A DNA stretch of 64,000 nucleotides, from positions 34,810 through 98,809 of the forward strand of contig NZ_JAPIUX010000006.1 in NCBI RefSeq assembly GCF_026240015.1, read 5' to 3'. This DNA comes from Acetobacter farinalis. GTDB lineage: Bacteria; Pseudomonadota; Alphaproteobacteria; Acetobacterales; Acetobacteraceae. Shown in pieces: positions 17,328 through 25,890 of this stretch; the first letter of the stretch is position 1, and every line of letters begins with the position of its first letter. The translations under genes were made by a program, and so were the position numbers. A model generated the notes under the pieces. The model ran no database searches and had not been told where the DNA came from. It saw nothing but the letters and a program-made list of their open reading frames with translations.

Positions 17328-18212
17328 ATGGACCCGGCGTCTCCCCGCCCTACCGAGCGGCCCCTTTCCTTTCAGGACCTGATCCTGACCCTCCACCAGT
17401 TCTGGTCAAGGCAGGGGTGCGCCATTCTCCAGCCTTATGATCAGGAAATCGGTGCAGGCACGCTTTCCCCCCATACCACCCTGCGGGCGCTGGGAAATAC
17501 GCCGTGGAAAGCTGCCTATGTGCAGCCATGCCGCCGCCCGTCCGATGGCCGCTATGGGGAAAACCCCAACCGCCTGCAGCATTATTATCAATATCAGGTT
17601 CTGCTGAAGCCCACGCCGGAAGAGAGCCAGAAACTGCTTCTGGACAGCTACCGCGCCATCGGGATTGATCCGGACCGCCACGATATCCGCTTTGTGGAAG
17701 ATGACTGGGAAAACCCGACCATCGGCGCATGGGGTCTGGGTTGGGAAGTCTGGTGTGACGGGATGGAAGTCACGCAGTTTACGTATTTCCAGCAGGTGGG
17801 CGGTATTCCGGTCACTCTCCCCTCCACAGAGCTGACCTACGGTCTCGAACGTCTGGCCATGTATGTGCAGGGCGTAGAGAACGTTTATGACCTGGATTAT
17901 AACGGGGCAGGCCTGACCTACGGGGATGTCTTCCTGCGTGCGGAAAAGGACTATTCCCGCCATAATTTTGAACTGGCTGATACAGAGCTGCTGTTCCGCC
18001 ACTTTGCCGATGCGGAAAAGGAAAGTGTGGCGCTGGCCGAAGCCGGTGTCGCGCAGCCAGCCTATGACCAGTGCCTGAAGGCGAGCCACCTGTTCAACCT
18101 GCTGGATGCACGCGGCGTGATCAGTGTGAGTGAGCGGGCCTCCTACATTGGCCGTGTGCGCACGCTGGCAAAACTGTGCTGTGAGACCTGGCTGGCTGGC
18201 GAGGACAAATAA
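17328..18212 (+). CDS. glyQ: Glycyl-tRNA synthetase alpha subunit
   Basis: GlyQ, 294 residues from ATG 17328. It is the catalytic subunit of the alpha2beta2 glycyl-tRNA synthetase found in many bacteria. Class II core blocks are evident: LSFQDLILTLHQFWSRQGCAI near the start, then EVGAGTLSPHT-like region (here EIGAGTLSPHTTLRALG), YVQPCRRPSDGRYGENPNRLQHY, and the GWEVWCDGMEVTQFTYFQQ block. The frame stays open 90 codons upstream, but those residues are not protein-like. GlyS starts 4 bp after its stop, so the subunits are made from one message. Confidence 0.97.
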   Translation: MDPASPRPTERPLSFQDLILTLHQFWSRQGCAILQPYDQEIGAGTLSPHTTLRALGNTPWKAAYVQPCRRPSDGRYGENPNRLQHYYQYQVLLKPTPEESQKLLLDSYRAIGIDPDRHDIRFVEDDWENPTIGAWGLGWEVWCDGMEVTQFTYFQQVGGIPVTLPSTELTYGLERLAMYVQGVENVYDLDYNGAGLTYGDVFLRAEKDYSRHNFELADTELLFRHFADAEKESVALAEAGVAQPAYDQCLKASHLFNLLDARGVISVSERASYIGRVRTLAKLCCETWLAGEDK

Positions 18213-18216
18213 GATC

Positions 18217-20277
18217 ATGCCCGAACTGCTGATAGAACTCTTTTCAGAAGAAATTCCCGCCCGCATGCAGCAACAGGCCGGGGAAACCCTGCTGCGCCTG
18301 CTGTCCGAAACGCTGGCTCCCCTGAACCCGCAGGCCGCTGTGGCCTATACCGGGCCGCGCCGCATTGCCGCCTCCTGCACGCTGGACGCCACGGTGCCGG
18401 GCCGCACTGTTTCTGAACGCGGCCCGCGTGAGGGCGCGCCGGAAAAGGCGCTGGAAGGCTTCACACGCAAGCATAGCGTGACGCAGGATGCCCTGACCCT
18501 GCAAAACGGCTTCTGGGTGCTGGAGCGCGAAGAACCCGCCATCAGCGCCAGACTGCATATTGCCGCTGTCCTGCCGGACCTGCTGCGCCGCTTCCCCTGG
18601 CCGAAATCCATGCGCTGGGGCCAGGGCAGCGCCTTTACATGGGTGCGCCCCCTGCGCCGCATCCTGTGCATTCTGGATGGGGAGACCGTGCCGTTCTCTC
18701 TGGCTCAGGACGAGGATAACGGCCACCACCTGCACTCCGGCAACCTGACGGAAGGCCACCGCTTCCTCTCCCCCGGCCCTGTGGCTGTCAGCAATGCCGC
18801 GGAATGGCAGGAAACACTGCGCGGCCGGCATGTGCTGGTAAATGCTGCGGAACGCCGGGAAAACATCCTGCAGGGCCTCACGGCGCTTGCCTCGGCTGAA
18901 GGCCTGTCCCTTGTGCCCGATTCCGGGCTGGTGGAGGAAGTGGCCGGGCTGGTGGAATGGCCCGTGCTGTTCCTTGGCCGAATTGATGACCGGTATATGG
19001 ACCTGCCGCCCGAGGTGATGCAGGTTTCCATGCGCGTCAACCAGCGCTATTTCGCGCTCCGCAACACGGATGGGTCAGCGGCCCCGCGCTTCGCATTTGC
19101 CGCCAATATCGCCCCGGCGGATGACGGCACCCTGATTGTCACCGGTAACGAGCGCGTGCTGCGCGCCCGCTTTGCCGATGCCCGCCACTTCTGGGATCTG
19201 GACCGCAAGCAGAGCCTTGCCTCCCGGCTGGGCGCGCTGGACGCCATTACCTTCCATGCCAAGCTCGGCAGCCAAGGCGCACGCACCCGCCGCATGGTCC
19301 GTCTGGCCGGTCTGATTGCCCCGATGGTAGGCGCATCAGCCGCCGATGCGGAACGTGCGGCAGAACTGGCCAAAACGGACCTGACCACGGGCATGGTTGG
19401 AGAGTTCCCTGAGCTTCAGGGTGTCATGGGGGGGTATTATGCCCACCATGATGGCGAGAGCCCGGCTGTCTGTCAGGCAATCAGTGAGCAATATATGCCG
19501 CGCGGCCCGGGGGACACGGTGCCCACAGCCCCGGTTTCCATCGCACTTGGTCTGGCGGACCGGTTTGACATGCTGGCGGCCTTCTTTGCCGCCGGTGAAA
19601 AACCATCCGGCTCGGGGGACCCGTTTGGTCTGCGCCGCGCCGCGCTGGGCATTATCCGCCTGATCCGTGAAAACGGTTTGCGGCTGGATCTGGTCAGGCT
19701 GTTCCTGCTGGCGAGTGAAGCCCTGCTGGAGCCCCTGCGCAATGCGCCGGATCTGGACCTGCTGCCACAGTTCATGGCGGAACGCCTGCGCGTGCAGCTG
19801 CGCTCGGAAGGCGCGCGGTATGACTGCCTTGCCGCCATTTCCACCGGGAACACAGATACGGACATCACCCGCCTTCTGGCCCGCGCGCAGGCGCTGGAAA
19901 CCATGCTGGCCACGGAAGATGGTAAAAACCTGCTTGCCGCCACCCGTCGTGCCGCCAACATCCTGCGGATTGAAGACCGCAAGGATGGCCCGCATGACGG
20001 CACGCCAGACCCGGCCCTGTTCGCCCAGCCGGAAGAACAGGCTCTGGCCACGGCGCTGGATCAGGTTGAACCCGCTGTGGAGCACGCCTTCGCGGAAGAA
20101 CGCTTCACCGATGCCATGCGCGCGGCCGCCAGCCTGCGTGGCCCTCTGGACAAGTTCTTTGAAGCCGTCACGGTAAATGCGGAAGACGCAGCCCTGAGGC
20201 TTAACCGCCTGCGCCTGCTCTCCCGCCTGGGCCGCATGATGCGTCTGATTGCGGATTTCAGCCAGATTGAAGGCTAA
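18217..20277 (+). CDS. glyS: Glycyl-tRNA synthetase beta subunit
   Basis: GlyS, 686 residues, the tRNA-recognising subunit of glycyl-tRNA synthetase. The N terminus MPELLIELFSEEIPARMQ is the family hallmark, followed by FPKSMRWG-like WPKSMRWGQGSAFTWVRPL and the HD-type/anticodon-binding C-terminal regions (LTTGMVGEFPELQGVMGGYYA; FLADRF-like LGLADRFDMLAAFFA). GAGGA lies 11 bp upstream, within glyQ. A strong terminator follows directly. Confidence 0.97.
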   Translation: MPELLIELFSEEIPARMQQQAGETLLRLLSETLAPLNPQAAVAYTGPRRIAASCTLDATVPGRTVSERGPREGAPEKALEGFTRKHSVTQDALTLQNGFWVLEREEPAISARLHIAAVLPDLLRRFPWPKSMRWGQGSAFTWVRPLRRILCILDGETVPFSLAQDEDNGHHLHSGNLTEGHRFLSPGPVAVSNAAEWQETLRGRHVLVNAAERRENILQGLTALASAEGLSLVPDSGLVEEVAGLVEWPVLFLGRIDDRYMDLPPEVMQVSMRVNQRYFALRNTDGSAAPRFAFAANIAPADDGTLIVTGNERVLRARFADARHFWDLDRKQSLASRLGALDAITFHAKLGSQGARTRRMVRLAGLIAPMVGASAADAERAAELAKTDLTTGMVGEFPELQGVMGGYYAHHDGESPAVCQAISEQYMPRGPGDTVPTAPVSIALGLADRFDMLAAFFAAGEKPSGSGDPFGLRRAALGIIRLIRENGLRLDLVRLFLLASEALLEPLRNAPDLDLLPQFMAERLRVQLRSEGARYDCLAAISTGNTDTDITRLLARAQALETMLATEDGKNLLAATRRAANILRIEDRKDGPHDGTPDPALFAQPEEQALATALDQVEPAVEHAFAEERFTDAMRAAASLRGPLDKFFEAVTVNAEDAALRLNRLRLLSRLGRMMRLIADFSQIEG

Positions 20278-20304
20278 CCCCTTCTCCGGGGCTGAATTCT
20301 GAAG

Positions 20305-20338
20305 GGGGACGTGGTGCCACACCACGTCCCCTTTTTTT
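20305..20338 (+). terminator. Strong intrinsic terminator after glyS
   Basis: A near-perfect hairpin: GGGGACGTGGT at 20305-20315 pairs with ACCACGTCCCC at 20321-20331, followed by seven T. The TCA complement of the csaA stop codon begins on the last T, so the two convergent genes touch at this element. Confidence 0.85.
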
Positions 20339-20682
20339 CAGCTTAACCGGGTGCCGTTGGGCACCGGCCTTTCCAGAGAAGCCAGCACAACACCCTGTTC
20401 CGTTTCAAACCCCGCAAGCAGAAACTGGGAACGAAACGGACCAATCTGCTTTTCAGGGAAATTGATAATCCCGATAATCTGCCGCCCGATCAGAGTCTCC
20501 GGCGTGTAAAGGCGTGTGACCTGCGCACTGGTTTTGCGCTCACCATACGGCCCGAAATCCACCCAGATTTTAAAGGCCGGTTTGCGGGCTTCGGGAAAAG
20601 GTTCGGCACGCAGAATAGTGCCAGAAACCATCACAATTTTTTCAAAATCCGACCAGAGAATATGGTCCATCGGCTTTTCCAT
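20338..20682 (-). CDS. csaA: CsaA-like tRNA-binding domain protein
   Basis: A 114-residue protein consisting of one EMAP/tRNA-binding OB domain. Segments VSGTILRAEPFPEARKPAFKIWVDFG, SAQVTRLYTPETLIGRQIIGIINFPEKQIGPFRSQFLLAGF match the CsaA/YgjH family, in which the dimeric OB fold binds tRNA; CsaA of Bacillus also showed chaperone-like effects on secretion. The start at 20682 (MEKPMDH) is preceded by GGGGGAAGGG at about 9 bp spacing; an ATG at 20703 is an alternative. The 3' end abuts the glyS terminator. Confidence 0.88.
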   Translation of the reverse strand: MEKPMDHILWSDFEKIVMVSGTILRAEPFPEARKPAFKIWVDFGPYGERKTSAQVTRLYTPETLIGRQIIGIINFPEKQIGPFRSQFLLAGFETEQGVVLASLERPVPNGTRLS

Positions 20683-20753
20683 GAATGCAGGCCCTTCCCC
20701 CATACTACCTGCCCTACCTTACTCACTTCGGGCCCCTCTGGGCCACTGATCAT

Positions 20754-20790
20754 AAAAAAAGCGTGCTGCCTTTTCAGGACAACACGCTTT
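20754..20790 (-). terminator. Intrinsic terminator after the DUF1328 gene
   Basis: Read on the minus strand, AAGCGTGTTGTCC pairs with GGCAGCACGCTT around a TGAAAA loop and runs into seven T (plus-strand A run at 20754-20760). It closes the small membrane-protein gene and separates it from csaA. Confidence 0.75.
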
Positions 20791-20838
20791 TCCGTTTTTC
20801 TCATCTTTCCACATCAGGGCGTGTGGACGGCTGGCCCT

Positions 20839-21006
20839 TCAGCCGCGTGAGCGACCAAAGAAAAAACTGGCCACCAGCAGCACAACAAAAATAAACAGTA
20901 GAACTTTCGCAATACTGGCAAACCCGGAAGCCGCTCCCCCAAACCCAAAGAGGGAGGCAAGCATGGCCAGAATCAGAAAAGCCAGAAACCACCGCAGAAT
21001 AGGCAT
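20839..21006 (-). CDS. DUF1328 (UPF0391/YtjA-like) small membrane protein
   Basis: A 55-residue protein, easily missed for its size. It begins MPILRWFLAFLILAMLASL and continues LFGFGGAASGFASIAKVLLFIFVVLLVASFFFGRSRG: two hydrophobic helices (about 5-20 and 33-49) split by a glycine-rich turn, exactly the DUF1328 pattern of small inner-membrane proteins, whose role is unknown; in several bacteria such genes respond to envelope or osmotic stress. A GAGGAGAAG ribosome site lies just before the ATG, and a dedicated terminator follows, so it is probably a single-gene unit. Confidence 0.88.
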   Translation of the reverse strand: MPILRWFLAFLILAMLASLFGFGGAASGFASIAKVLLFIFVVLLVASFFFGRSRG

Positions 21007-21135
21007 CTCGCTTCTCCTCAGGAGTGCCGTAATCTCACGGAAGATCGATACGGCCTTGCATGTCCCTCAGCACAACGCAGGGAGAAAAGAAAAGTTCTCT
21101 CGCTTTGGACTCAAGCGGTTACCCAACGCAGCCTG

Positions 21136-21900
21136 TTAATGCCCTTCTGAGCCCGGAATAATATCATATCCAGCACTCCCCGGCGCAGGGCCAGGCGGGG
21201 GAGCATTCCCCACCGCCACTCCGACCATCTGATTGGCGGCTGGTCCTATTTCCCGTGCGTCGATCGCAACACCCAGATCACCACTGCTGCCCGTGCCCAC
21301 GGCATAGAGCATCTGGCCCGGTTTCAGCCAGGCCGCCAGACGCGCGGCCTCACTGGGGGCAAGATAGATCACGGAATGGTCTTTCAGCACCGCGCCACTC
21401 AGCTTGCCGTCCAGATCATAGAGCGGCATCCAGACTTCGCCATGCAGCACCAGATCGGGTCCTGCAATCATCTCGGTGGACTGGCGCGGCATGGCAATGA
21501 AGGTGTCCTGCATACTGCGCCCACGCGGGCTGGTAATGCCAAACGCCCGGATAATAGGGAGTGTGCGGCCTTTAATCCCGCGAATCTCGACAGTCTCTCC
21601 AGGTTTGATCGACCCGGCCAGCGTGTGCCCCTGATCGGGCGAGACAAACACCTGTGTGCCATCCGCCAGCACAAGGCCGATCACGCTGCCATGGGAGGAG
21701 GGCAGAAACTGCGCCACCTGCCCCGTAAAGCGCGGCAGGCCGGACAGATCATAAACGCCGTCCGCTTCCTTTTCTGTCGCAGTCTGGTGTGAAGCAAACG
21801 CTGCTGCATCCTGCCGTCCGGCAGGCCCCTGAGAGGCGGGGGCAGCTAGAGCGACGGACGATGCCAGAAAAAAAGCTGGAAGCGAGAGCAGAGAGCGCAT
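21136..21900 (-). CDS. Secreted protein with duplicated beta domain, unknown function
   Basis: I do not recognise a named family. The 254-residue product has a clear signal peptide (MRSLLSLPAFFLASSVALAAPA, cleavage about residue 19-20). Two related segments follow: one at about 58-125 (FTGQVAQFLPSSHGSVIGLVLADGTQ, then IKPGETVEIRG) and one at about 150-220 (HGEVWMPLYDLDGKLSGAVL, then LKPGQMLYAVG). Both share the order G-V-x, hydrophobic strand, L-x-D, P, then (I/L)KPG followed by a strand, which suggests an internal duplication of an OB-like fold. The tail is proline/glycine-rich. The gene is downstream of purH on the same strand after 117 bp with a small GCCGGA hairpin. Confidence 0.7.
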   Translation of the reverse strand: MRSLLSLPAFFLASSVALAAPASQGPAGRQDAAAFASHQTATEKEADGVYDLSGLPRFTGQVAQFLPSSHGSVIGLVLADGTQVFVSPDQGHTLAGSIKPGETVEIRGIKGRTLPIIRAFGITSPRGRSMQDTFIAMPRQSTEMIAGPDLVLHGEVWMPLYDLDGKLSGAVLKDHSVIYLAPSEAARLAAWLKPGQMLYAVGTGSSGDLGVAIDAREIGPAANQMVGVAVGNAPPPGPAPGSAGYDIIPGSEGH

Positions 21901-22017
21901 GGATCAACCAAAAGGAGCGATCCAGCCCGAAATCACGCGGACTTCAGGCCGGAACAAGGATGAAAACGCTCTATTCTTCGTCAGGAATCCGCATCCGGCA
22001 AGAGCCGGAAAAGCGTG

Positions 22018-23595
22018 TCAGTGACGGAAATGACGCATACCGGTAAAGACCATGGCAATCCCGGCGGCATCGGCCGCAGCAATCACCTCATCATCCCGGA
22101 TGGACCCACCCGGCTGGATAACGGCGGTTGCGCCAGCGACCACAATGGTTTCCAGCCCATCCGCAAACGGGAAGAATGCATCAGACGCCGCCACGGAACC
22201 GTGCGTGAGCGGTGCATCCTGCCCGGCTGCCTTAGCTGCTTCTCCGCTTTTGCTGGCGGCAATCCGCGCAGAGTCGACACGGCTCATCTGGCCTGCGCCA
22301 ATCCCTACCGTGGCGTTATTTTTCGCATAGACAATGGCGTTGGACTTCACGTGCTTGGCCACACGGAAGGCAAACATCAGGTCTTCCATTTCCTGTGCGG
22401 TGGGGGCGCGTTTTGTCACAACACGCAGGGACTCGGGGCGAATCTGCCCGTTGTCACGGGTCTGCGCCAGAAAACCACCGGCCACAGAGCGCACAACCAC
22501 ACCCGCCGCCGCCGCATCCGGCAAGCCACCGGTAAGCAGCAGGCGCAGATTTTTCTTGCTGGCCAGAATGGCTTTCGCCTCTTCCTCCGCATCCGGAGCG
22601 ACAATCACCTCAGTGAAAAGCGTGGCAATTTTGCTCGCTGTTGCCGCATCCAACGTGCGGTTCAACGCGACAATGCCGCCAAAGGCCGAAACCGGGTCAC
22701 ACCGCAGCGCGCTGTCCCAGCAGGCGGAAAGCGTGTCACCCACCGCCACACCACATGGGTTGGCATGTTTGACAATCACCACCGCAGGGCGGTCAAACTC
22801 TGCCACGGCTTCAAACGCGGCATCCGTATCATTGATGTTGTTGTAGGAGAGGGCCTTGCCCTGCACCTGCACAGCCGTGGCCACACCGGGGCGTGTGCTG
22901 CCATCTTTGTAGAACGCGGCCTGCTGGTGCGGGTTTTCACCATAGCGCAATACTTCCGCACGCTGGCCAGCCAGCACAAAGCGCTCCGGCAGGGTGTCCT
23001 GCGCCTGTGCGGCAAACCATGCCGCAATGGCGGCATCATACGCGGCGGTGCGGGCATAGGCCGCACCGGCATAGCCACGGCGCATCTCCAGCGTGCTGCC
23101 GCCCTGCCCCAGAGCCTCGATCAGCCCCGCATACTGGGCGGTATCGGTCAGCACCACCACATGGTCATGGTTTTTAGCCGCCGCGCGGATCAGGGCCGGG
23201 CCGCCAATATCAATGTTTTCAATGCAATCTTCAGCGCCAGCGCCGGAAGCAACCGTTTTTTCAAACGGATACAGGTTGACCGCAACCAGATCGATCGGGG
23301 CGATGCCGTGCTCTTCCATCTGGGCCACATGCGCAGGCAGGTCACGCCGCCCGAGGATACCGCCATGAATCTTGGGCACGAGCGTTTTCACGCGGCCATC
23401 GAGAATCTCGGGGAATCCGGTGTGGTCAGACACCTCGGTCACGGGCAGGCCCGCTTCACGCAGCGCGCGGGCGGAACCCCCTGTGGAAAGAATTTCCGCA
23501 CCGTGCGCGACCAGCGCGCGCCCGAGGTCAAGAAGCCCCGTTTTATCGGAAACAGAAATCAATGCGCGGCGCACGGGTTGCGTCGTCTGGTTCAT
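22018..23595 (-). CDS. purH: Bifunctional AICAR formyltransferase / IMP cyclohydrolase
   Basis: PurH, 525 residues, performing the last two steps to IMP: formylation of AICAR with 10-formyl-THF and ring closure. The N-terminal cyclohydrolase (MGS-like) domain starts with RRALISVSDKTGLLDLGRAL and includes TGGSARALREAGLPVTEVSDHTGFPEILDGRVKTLVPKIHGG. The formyltransferase domain carries LRYGENPHQQAAFY, KHANPCGVAVG and the C-terminal GSVAASDAFFPFADGLE block. AAAGG sits 7 bp before the ATG at 23595; the upstream 23 in-frame codons are excluded. It follows trmB on the same strand. Confidence 0.97.
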   Translation of the reverse strand: MNQTTQPVRRALISVSDKTGLLDLGRALVAHGAEILSTGGSARALREAGLPVTEVSDHTGFPEILDGRVKTLVPKIHGGILGRRDLPAHVAQMEEHGIAPIDLVAVNLYPFEKTVASGAGAEDCIENIDIGGPALIRAAAKNHDHVVVLTDTAQYAGLIEALGQGGSTLEMRRGYAGAAYARTAAYDAAIAAWFAAQAQDTLPERFVLAGQRAEVLRYGENPHQQAAFYKDGSTRPGVATAVQVQGKALSYNNINDTDAAFEAVAEFDRPAVVIVKHANPCGVAVGDTLSACWDSALRCDPVSAFGGIVALNRTLDAATASKIATLFTEVIVAPDAEEEAKAILASKKNLRLLLTGGLPDAAAAGVVVRSVAGGFLAQTRDNGQIRPESLRVVTKRAPTAQEMEDLMFAFRVAKHVKSNAIVYAKNNATVGIGAGQMSRVDSARIAASKSGEAAKAAGQDAPLTHGSVAASDAFFPFADGLETIVVAGATAVIQPGGSIRDDEVIAAADAAGIAMVFTGMRHFRH

Positions 23596-23686
23596 TGGCG
23601 GACCTTTCGCACGGCTAAGCCTGAAGTAAGGCGGCTCATTAGCCAACAAGCGGCGCGGGAGCAACCGCCCCGCACCTCAAAACCTT

Positions 23687-24400
23687 TTACCGACGCGTAA
23701 AGGTCCAATACAGCGGCTGGCGCCCTGCCGCGATCGCCTTGGCTTCATAACGGGTCGGAAACCAGCCGTCCGGTCGTTCAGAAACCGGCGGCGGTGCATC
23801 GAAAAACGCCTGTGCGCCCATGACCTCTTCAACCCATGCCTGATAGGTCGGGTCATCACTCGCCACGCGCCAGACAGCACCGGGCTTGAGCAGGCGGGCA
23901 ACAAGAGCCACGTTTTCCGGGTGCATGAAGCGCCGCTTGGCGTGACGGGCCTTGGGCCACGGGTCTGGAAACATCAGGAACAGCCGGTCCAGCGAGGCAT
24001 CGGGCATGGCCCGCAGCAGCACGCGGGCATCATCATCCCACAGGCGCAGCATCTCGGGAACAGCGGAATGCGACTCCTGCCCAACCGGCACGAAGCGGGT
24101 CAGCAGAGAGCACAGGCCGTTATCAAAAACTTCAGAGGCAATATAGCCGACATCGGGGTGGGCATTATGCTGCGCCACCACGTGTTCTCCGCCGCCGAAT
24201 CCGACTTCAAACCAGATCTGTTCGGGCGGGCGGGTAAAGGCTGTGCCCGGTTCACCCGCGCGATCCAGCGGAAAGCGCAGGCGGGGCAGAGCCTCATCCA
24301 GAAGGCGTTGCTGACGGGGGCGCAGCGAGTGGCCACGCGGGCGTCCGTAAAGTCGTTCAGGCGACGGCTTGACGTCCGGCCCGCGCACTTCCTCCGTCAT
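23687..24400 (-). CDS. trmB: tRNA (guanine-N7-)-methyltransferase
   Basis: TrmB, 237 residues. It uses SAM to methylate G46 in the variable loop of tRNAs. The SAM-binding motif is WFEVGFGGGEHVV, and the family signature FPDPWPKARHAKRRFMHPE is intact, as is the C-terminal TRYEAKA block. It begins 14 bp after the metK stop, so SAM synthetase and a SAM-using enzyme share one transcript. The start MTEEVRGPD at 24400 fits the spacing; an upstream ATG at 24466 would overlap metK and looks unlikely. Confidence 0.95.
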   Translation of the reverse strand: MTEEVRGPDVKPSPERLYGRPRGHSLRPRQQRLLDEALPRLRFPLDRAGEPGTAFTRPPEQIWFEVGFGGGEHVVAQHNAHPDVGYIASEVFDNGLCSLLTRFVPVGQESHSAVPEMLRLWDDDARVLLRAMPDASLDRLFLMFPDPWPKARHAKRRFMHPENVALVARLLKPGAVWRVASDDPTYQAWVEEVMGAQAFFDAPPPVSERPDGWFPTRYEAKAIAAGRQPLYWTFTRR

Positions 24401-24414
24401 CGTGTCTTCAAACC

Positions 24415-25602
24415 TTAGCGGTTGAAGGCGCCACGCAGGGCATCCACCAGATCGGTGCGCTCCCACGTAAAGTTATCACGCGCATCATCCGGCGTACGGC
24501 CGAAATGGCCATAAGCAGAGGTTTCCGCGTAAATCGGGCGGTTCAGACGCAGATGGTTGCGGATACCACGCGGGGAGAGATCCATCACCTCACGCAGAAC
24601 GGCACCCAGACGGGCTTCATCCACATCCTTGCCTGTGCCATCCAGATCCACATAGACAGACAGCGGATGAGACACGCCAATGGCGTAAGATACCTGAAGC
24701 GTGCAACGGTCTGCAAGACCGGCAGCCACAACGTTCTTGGCCAGATAGCGGCAGGCATAGGCCGCGGAACGGTCAACCTTTGTCGGGTCCTTACCGGAGA
24801 AGGCACCGCCGCCATGCGGGGCTGCGCCACCGTAGGTGTCCACAATAATCTTGCGCCCGGTCAGACCGCAATCCCCGTCCGGACCACCAATCACGAAGAT
24901 CCCGGTGGGGTTGACGTAGAGTTCGTCTTCCGGCGGCATCCAGCCCTCCGGCAGAACGCCACGCACGATCTCGCCCAGCTCTTCACGCAGCTTTTTCTGG
25001 CTTACGCCTTCATCATGCTGGGTGGAGATCACAACGGATGTGGCCCCTACAGGGCGACCGTTGACGTAGCGCAGCGTGACCTGGCTTTTCGCGTCCGGCT
25101 GAAGGCCGGCGGCGCGCGGGTCACCCGCACGGCGCAGGTCACGAATTTCGTGCAGGATGCGGTGTGCGTAATAGATGGTTGCCGGCATCAGGGTGTCGGT
25201 CTCGGTGGAGGCATGACCGAACATGATGCCCTGGTCGCCCGCGCCTTCGTCCTTGTCGCCTGCGCTGTCCACACCCACTGCAATGTCAGCAGACTGGGCG
25301 TGCAGGTAGTTGGCGGCATCAGCCGTGCGCCAGGAGAAACCCTCCTGATCGTACCCAATGTCCTTCACCGCAGCCCGTGCAGCCTCGATAAGGCCTTCGG
25401 ACGTCACGGAGGAGGGGCCACGCACCTCACCGGCCAGAATGATCCGGTTTGTGGTTACCAGCGTTTCACAGGCCACGCGGGCTTCCGGGTCCGCTGCAAG
25501 ATAAGCATCCAGAACAGTATCGCTGATCCGGTCTGCAACCTTGTCTGGATGACCTTCGGAAACAGATTCCGAGGTAAACAGGAAATCGCCGTCTTTACGC
25601 AT
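24415..25602 (-). CDS. metK: S-adenosylmethionine synthetase
   Basis: MetK, 395 residues from ATG 25602. It forms SAM from methionine and ATP in the cytosol. Diagnostic segments are LFTSESVSEGHPDKVADRISD (methionine-binding start), GAGDQGIMFGHA and GGGAFSGKDPTKVDRSAAY (P-loop-like phosphate site). A GTG at 25626 would add eight residues; the chosen start matches family N termini. A stem-loop sits directly upstream in the leader. Followed by trmB. Confidence 0.97.
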   Translation of the reverse strand: MRKDGDFLFTSESVSEGHPDKVADRISDTVLDAYLAADPEARVACETLVTTNRIILAGEVRGPSSVTSEGLIEAARAAVKDIGYDQEGFSWRTADAANYLHAQSADIAVGVDSAGDKDEGAGDQGIMFGHASTETDTLMPATIYYAHRILHEIRDLRRAGDPRAAGLQPDAKSQVTLRYVNGRPVGATSVVISTQHDEGVSQKKLREELGEIVRGVLPEGWMPPEDELYVNPTGIFVIGGPDGDCGLTGRKIIVDTYGGAAPHGGGAFSGKDPTKVDRSAAYACRYLAKNVVAAGLADRCTLQVSYAIGVSHPLSVYVDLDGTGKDVDEARLGAVLREVMDLSPRGIRNHLRLNRPIYAETSAYGHFGRTPDDARDNFTWERTDLVDALRGAFNR

Positions 25603-25645
25603 GATGGTGCCGTCTGCCCCACGCACTATGAATAAGGAATTGTGA

Positions 25646-25670
25646 CCGCCGCCTTAAGAAAAGGCGACGG
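25646..25670 (-). promoter_or_regulatory. Stem-loop in the metK leader
   Basis: On the minus strand CCGTCGCCTT and AAGGCGGCGG form a 10 bp stem around a TTCTT loop, about 45 nt before the metK ATG. The single imperfect pair is C-A in plus-strand sense but G-U in metK RNA sense, which favours a role in the metK transcript. No poly-U follows, so it is not a standard terminator. I could not fit it to SAM-II or another known SAM riboswitch. Confidence 0.45.
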
Positions 25671-25890
25671 GACCGTGTGGCGGAATAGTGGCGAATGGTC
25701 AAGTGTATTACGGCCATGCAGGGATCAGGACCGTCTCCCCCACCCCCTGAATACCGCATATTTCCCGCATCAAATGTGGCTTATTCCGGCACATGGGCCG
25801 CAGAATACTGCCATACACAAGCGGATATGAAAAAAAATCACTACCACTAAAAGTATATCGAGTCAGCGCATTAAAAAACTGCAACACACC

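Noticed and set aside
22015..23700. A 561-codon open frame opposite purH
   Set aside because: Antisense shadow of purH with His/Arg-rich composition and no domains.
24505..25635. A 376-codon open frame opposite metK
   Set aside because: Antisense shadow; metK itself is certain and this frame has no start site or motifs.
25603..25890. SAM riboswitch of a known class
   Set aside because: I searched by eye for SAM-II type conserved segments and did not find them; only a simple stem-loop is supported.
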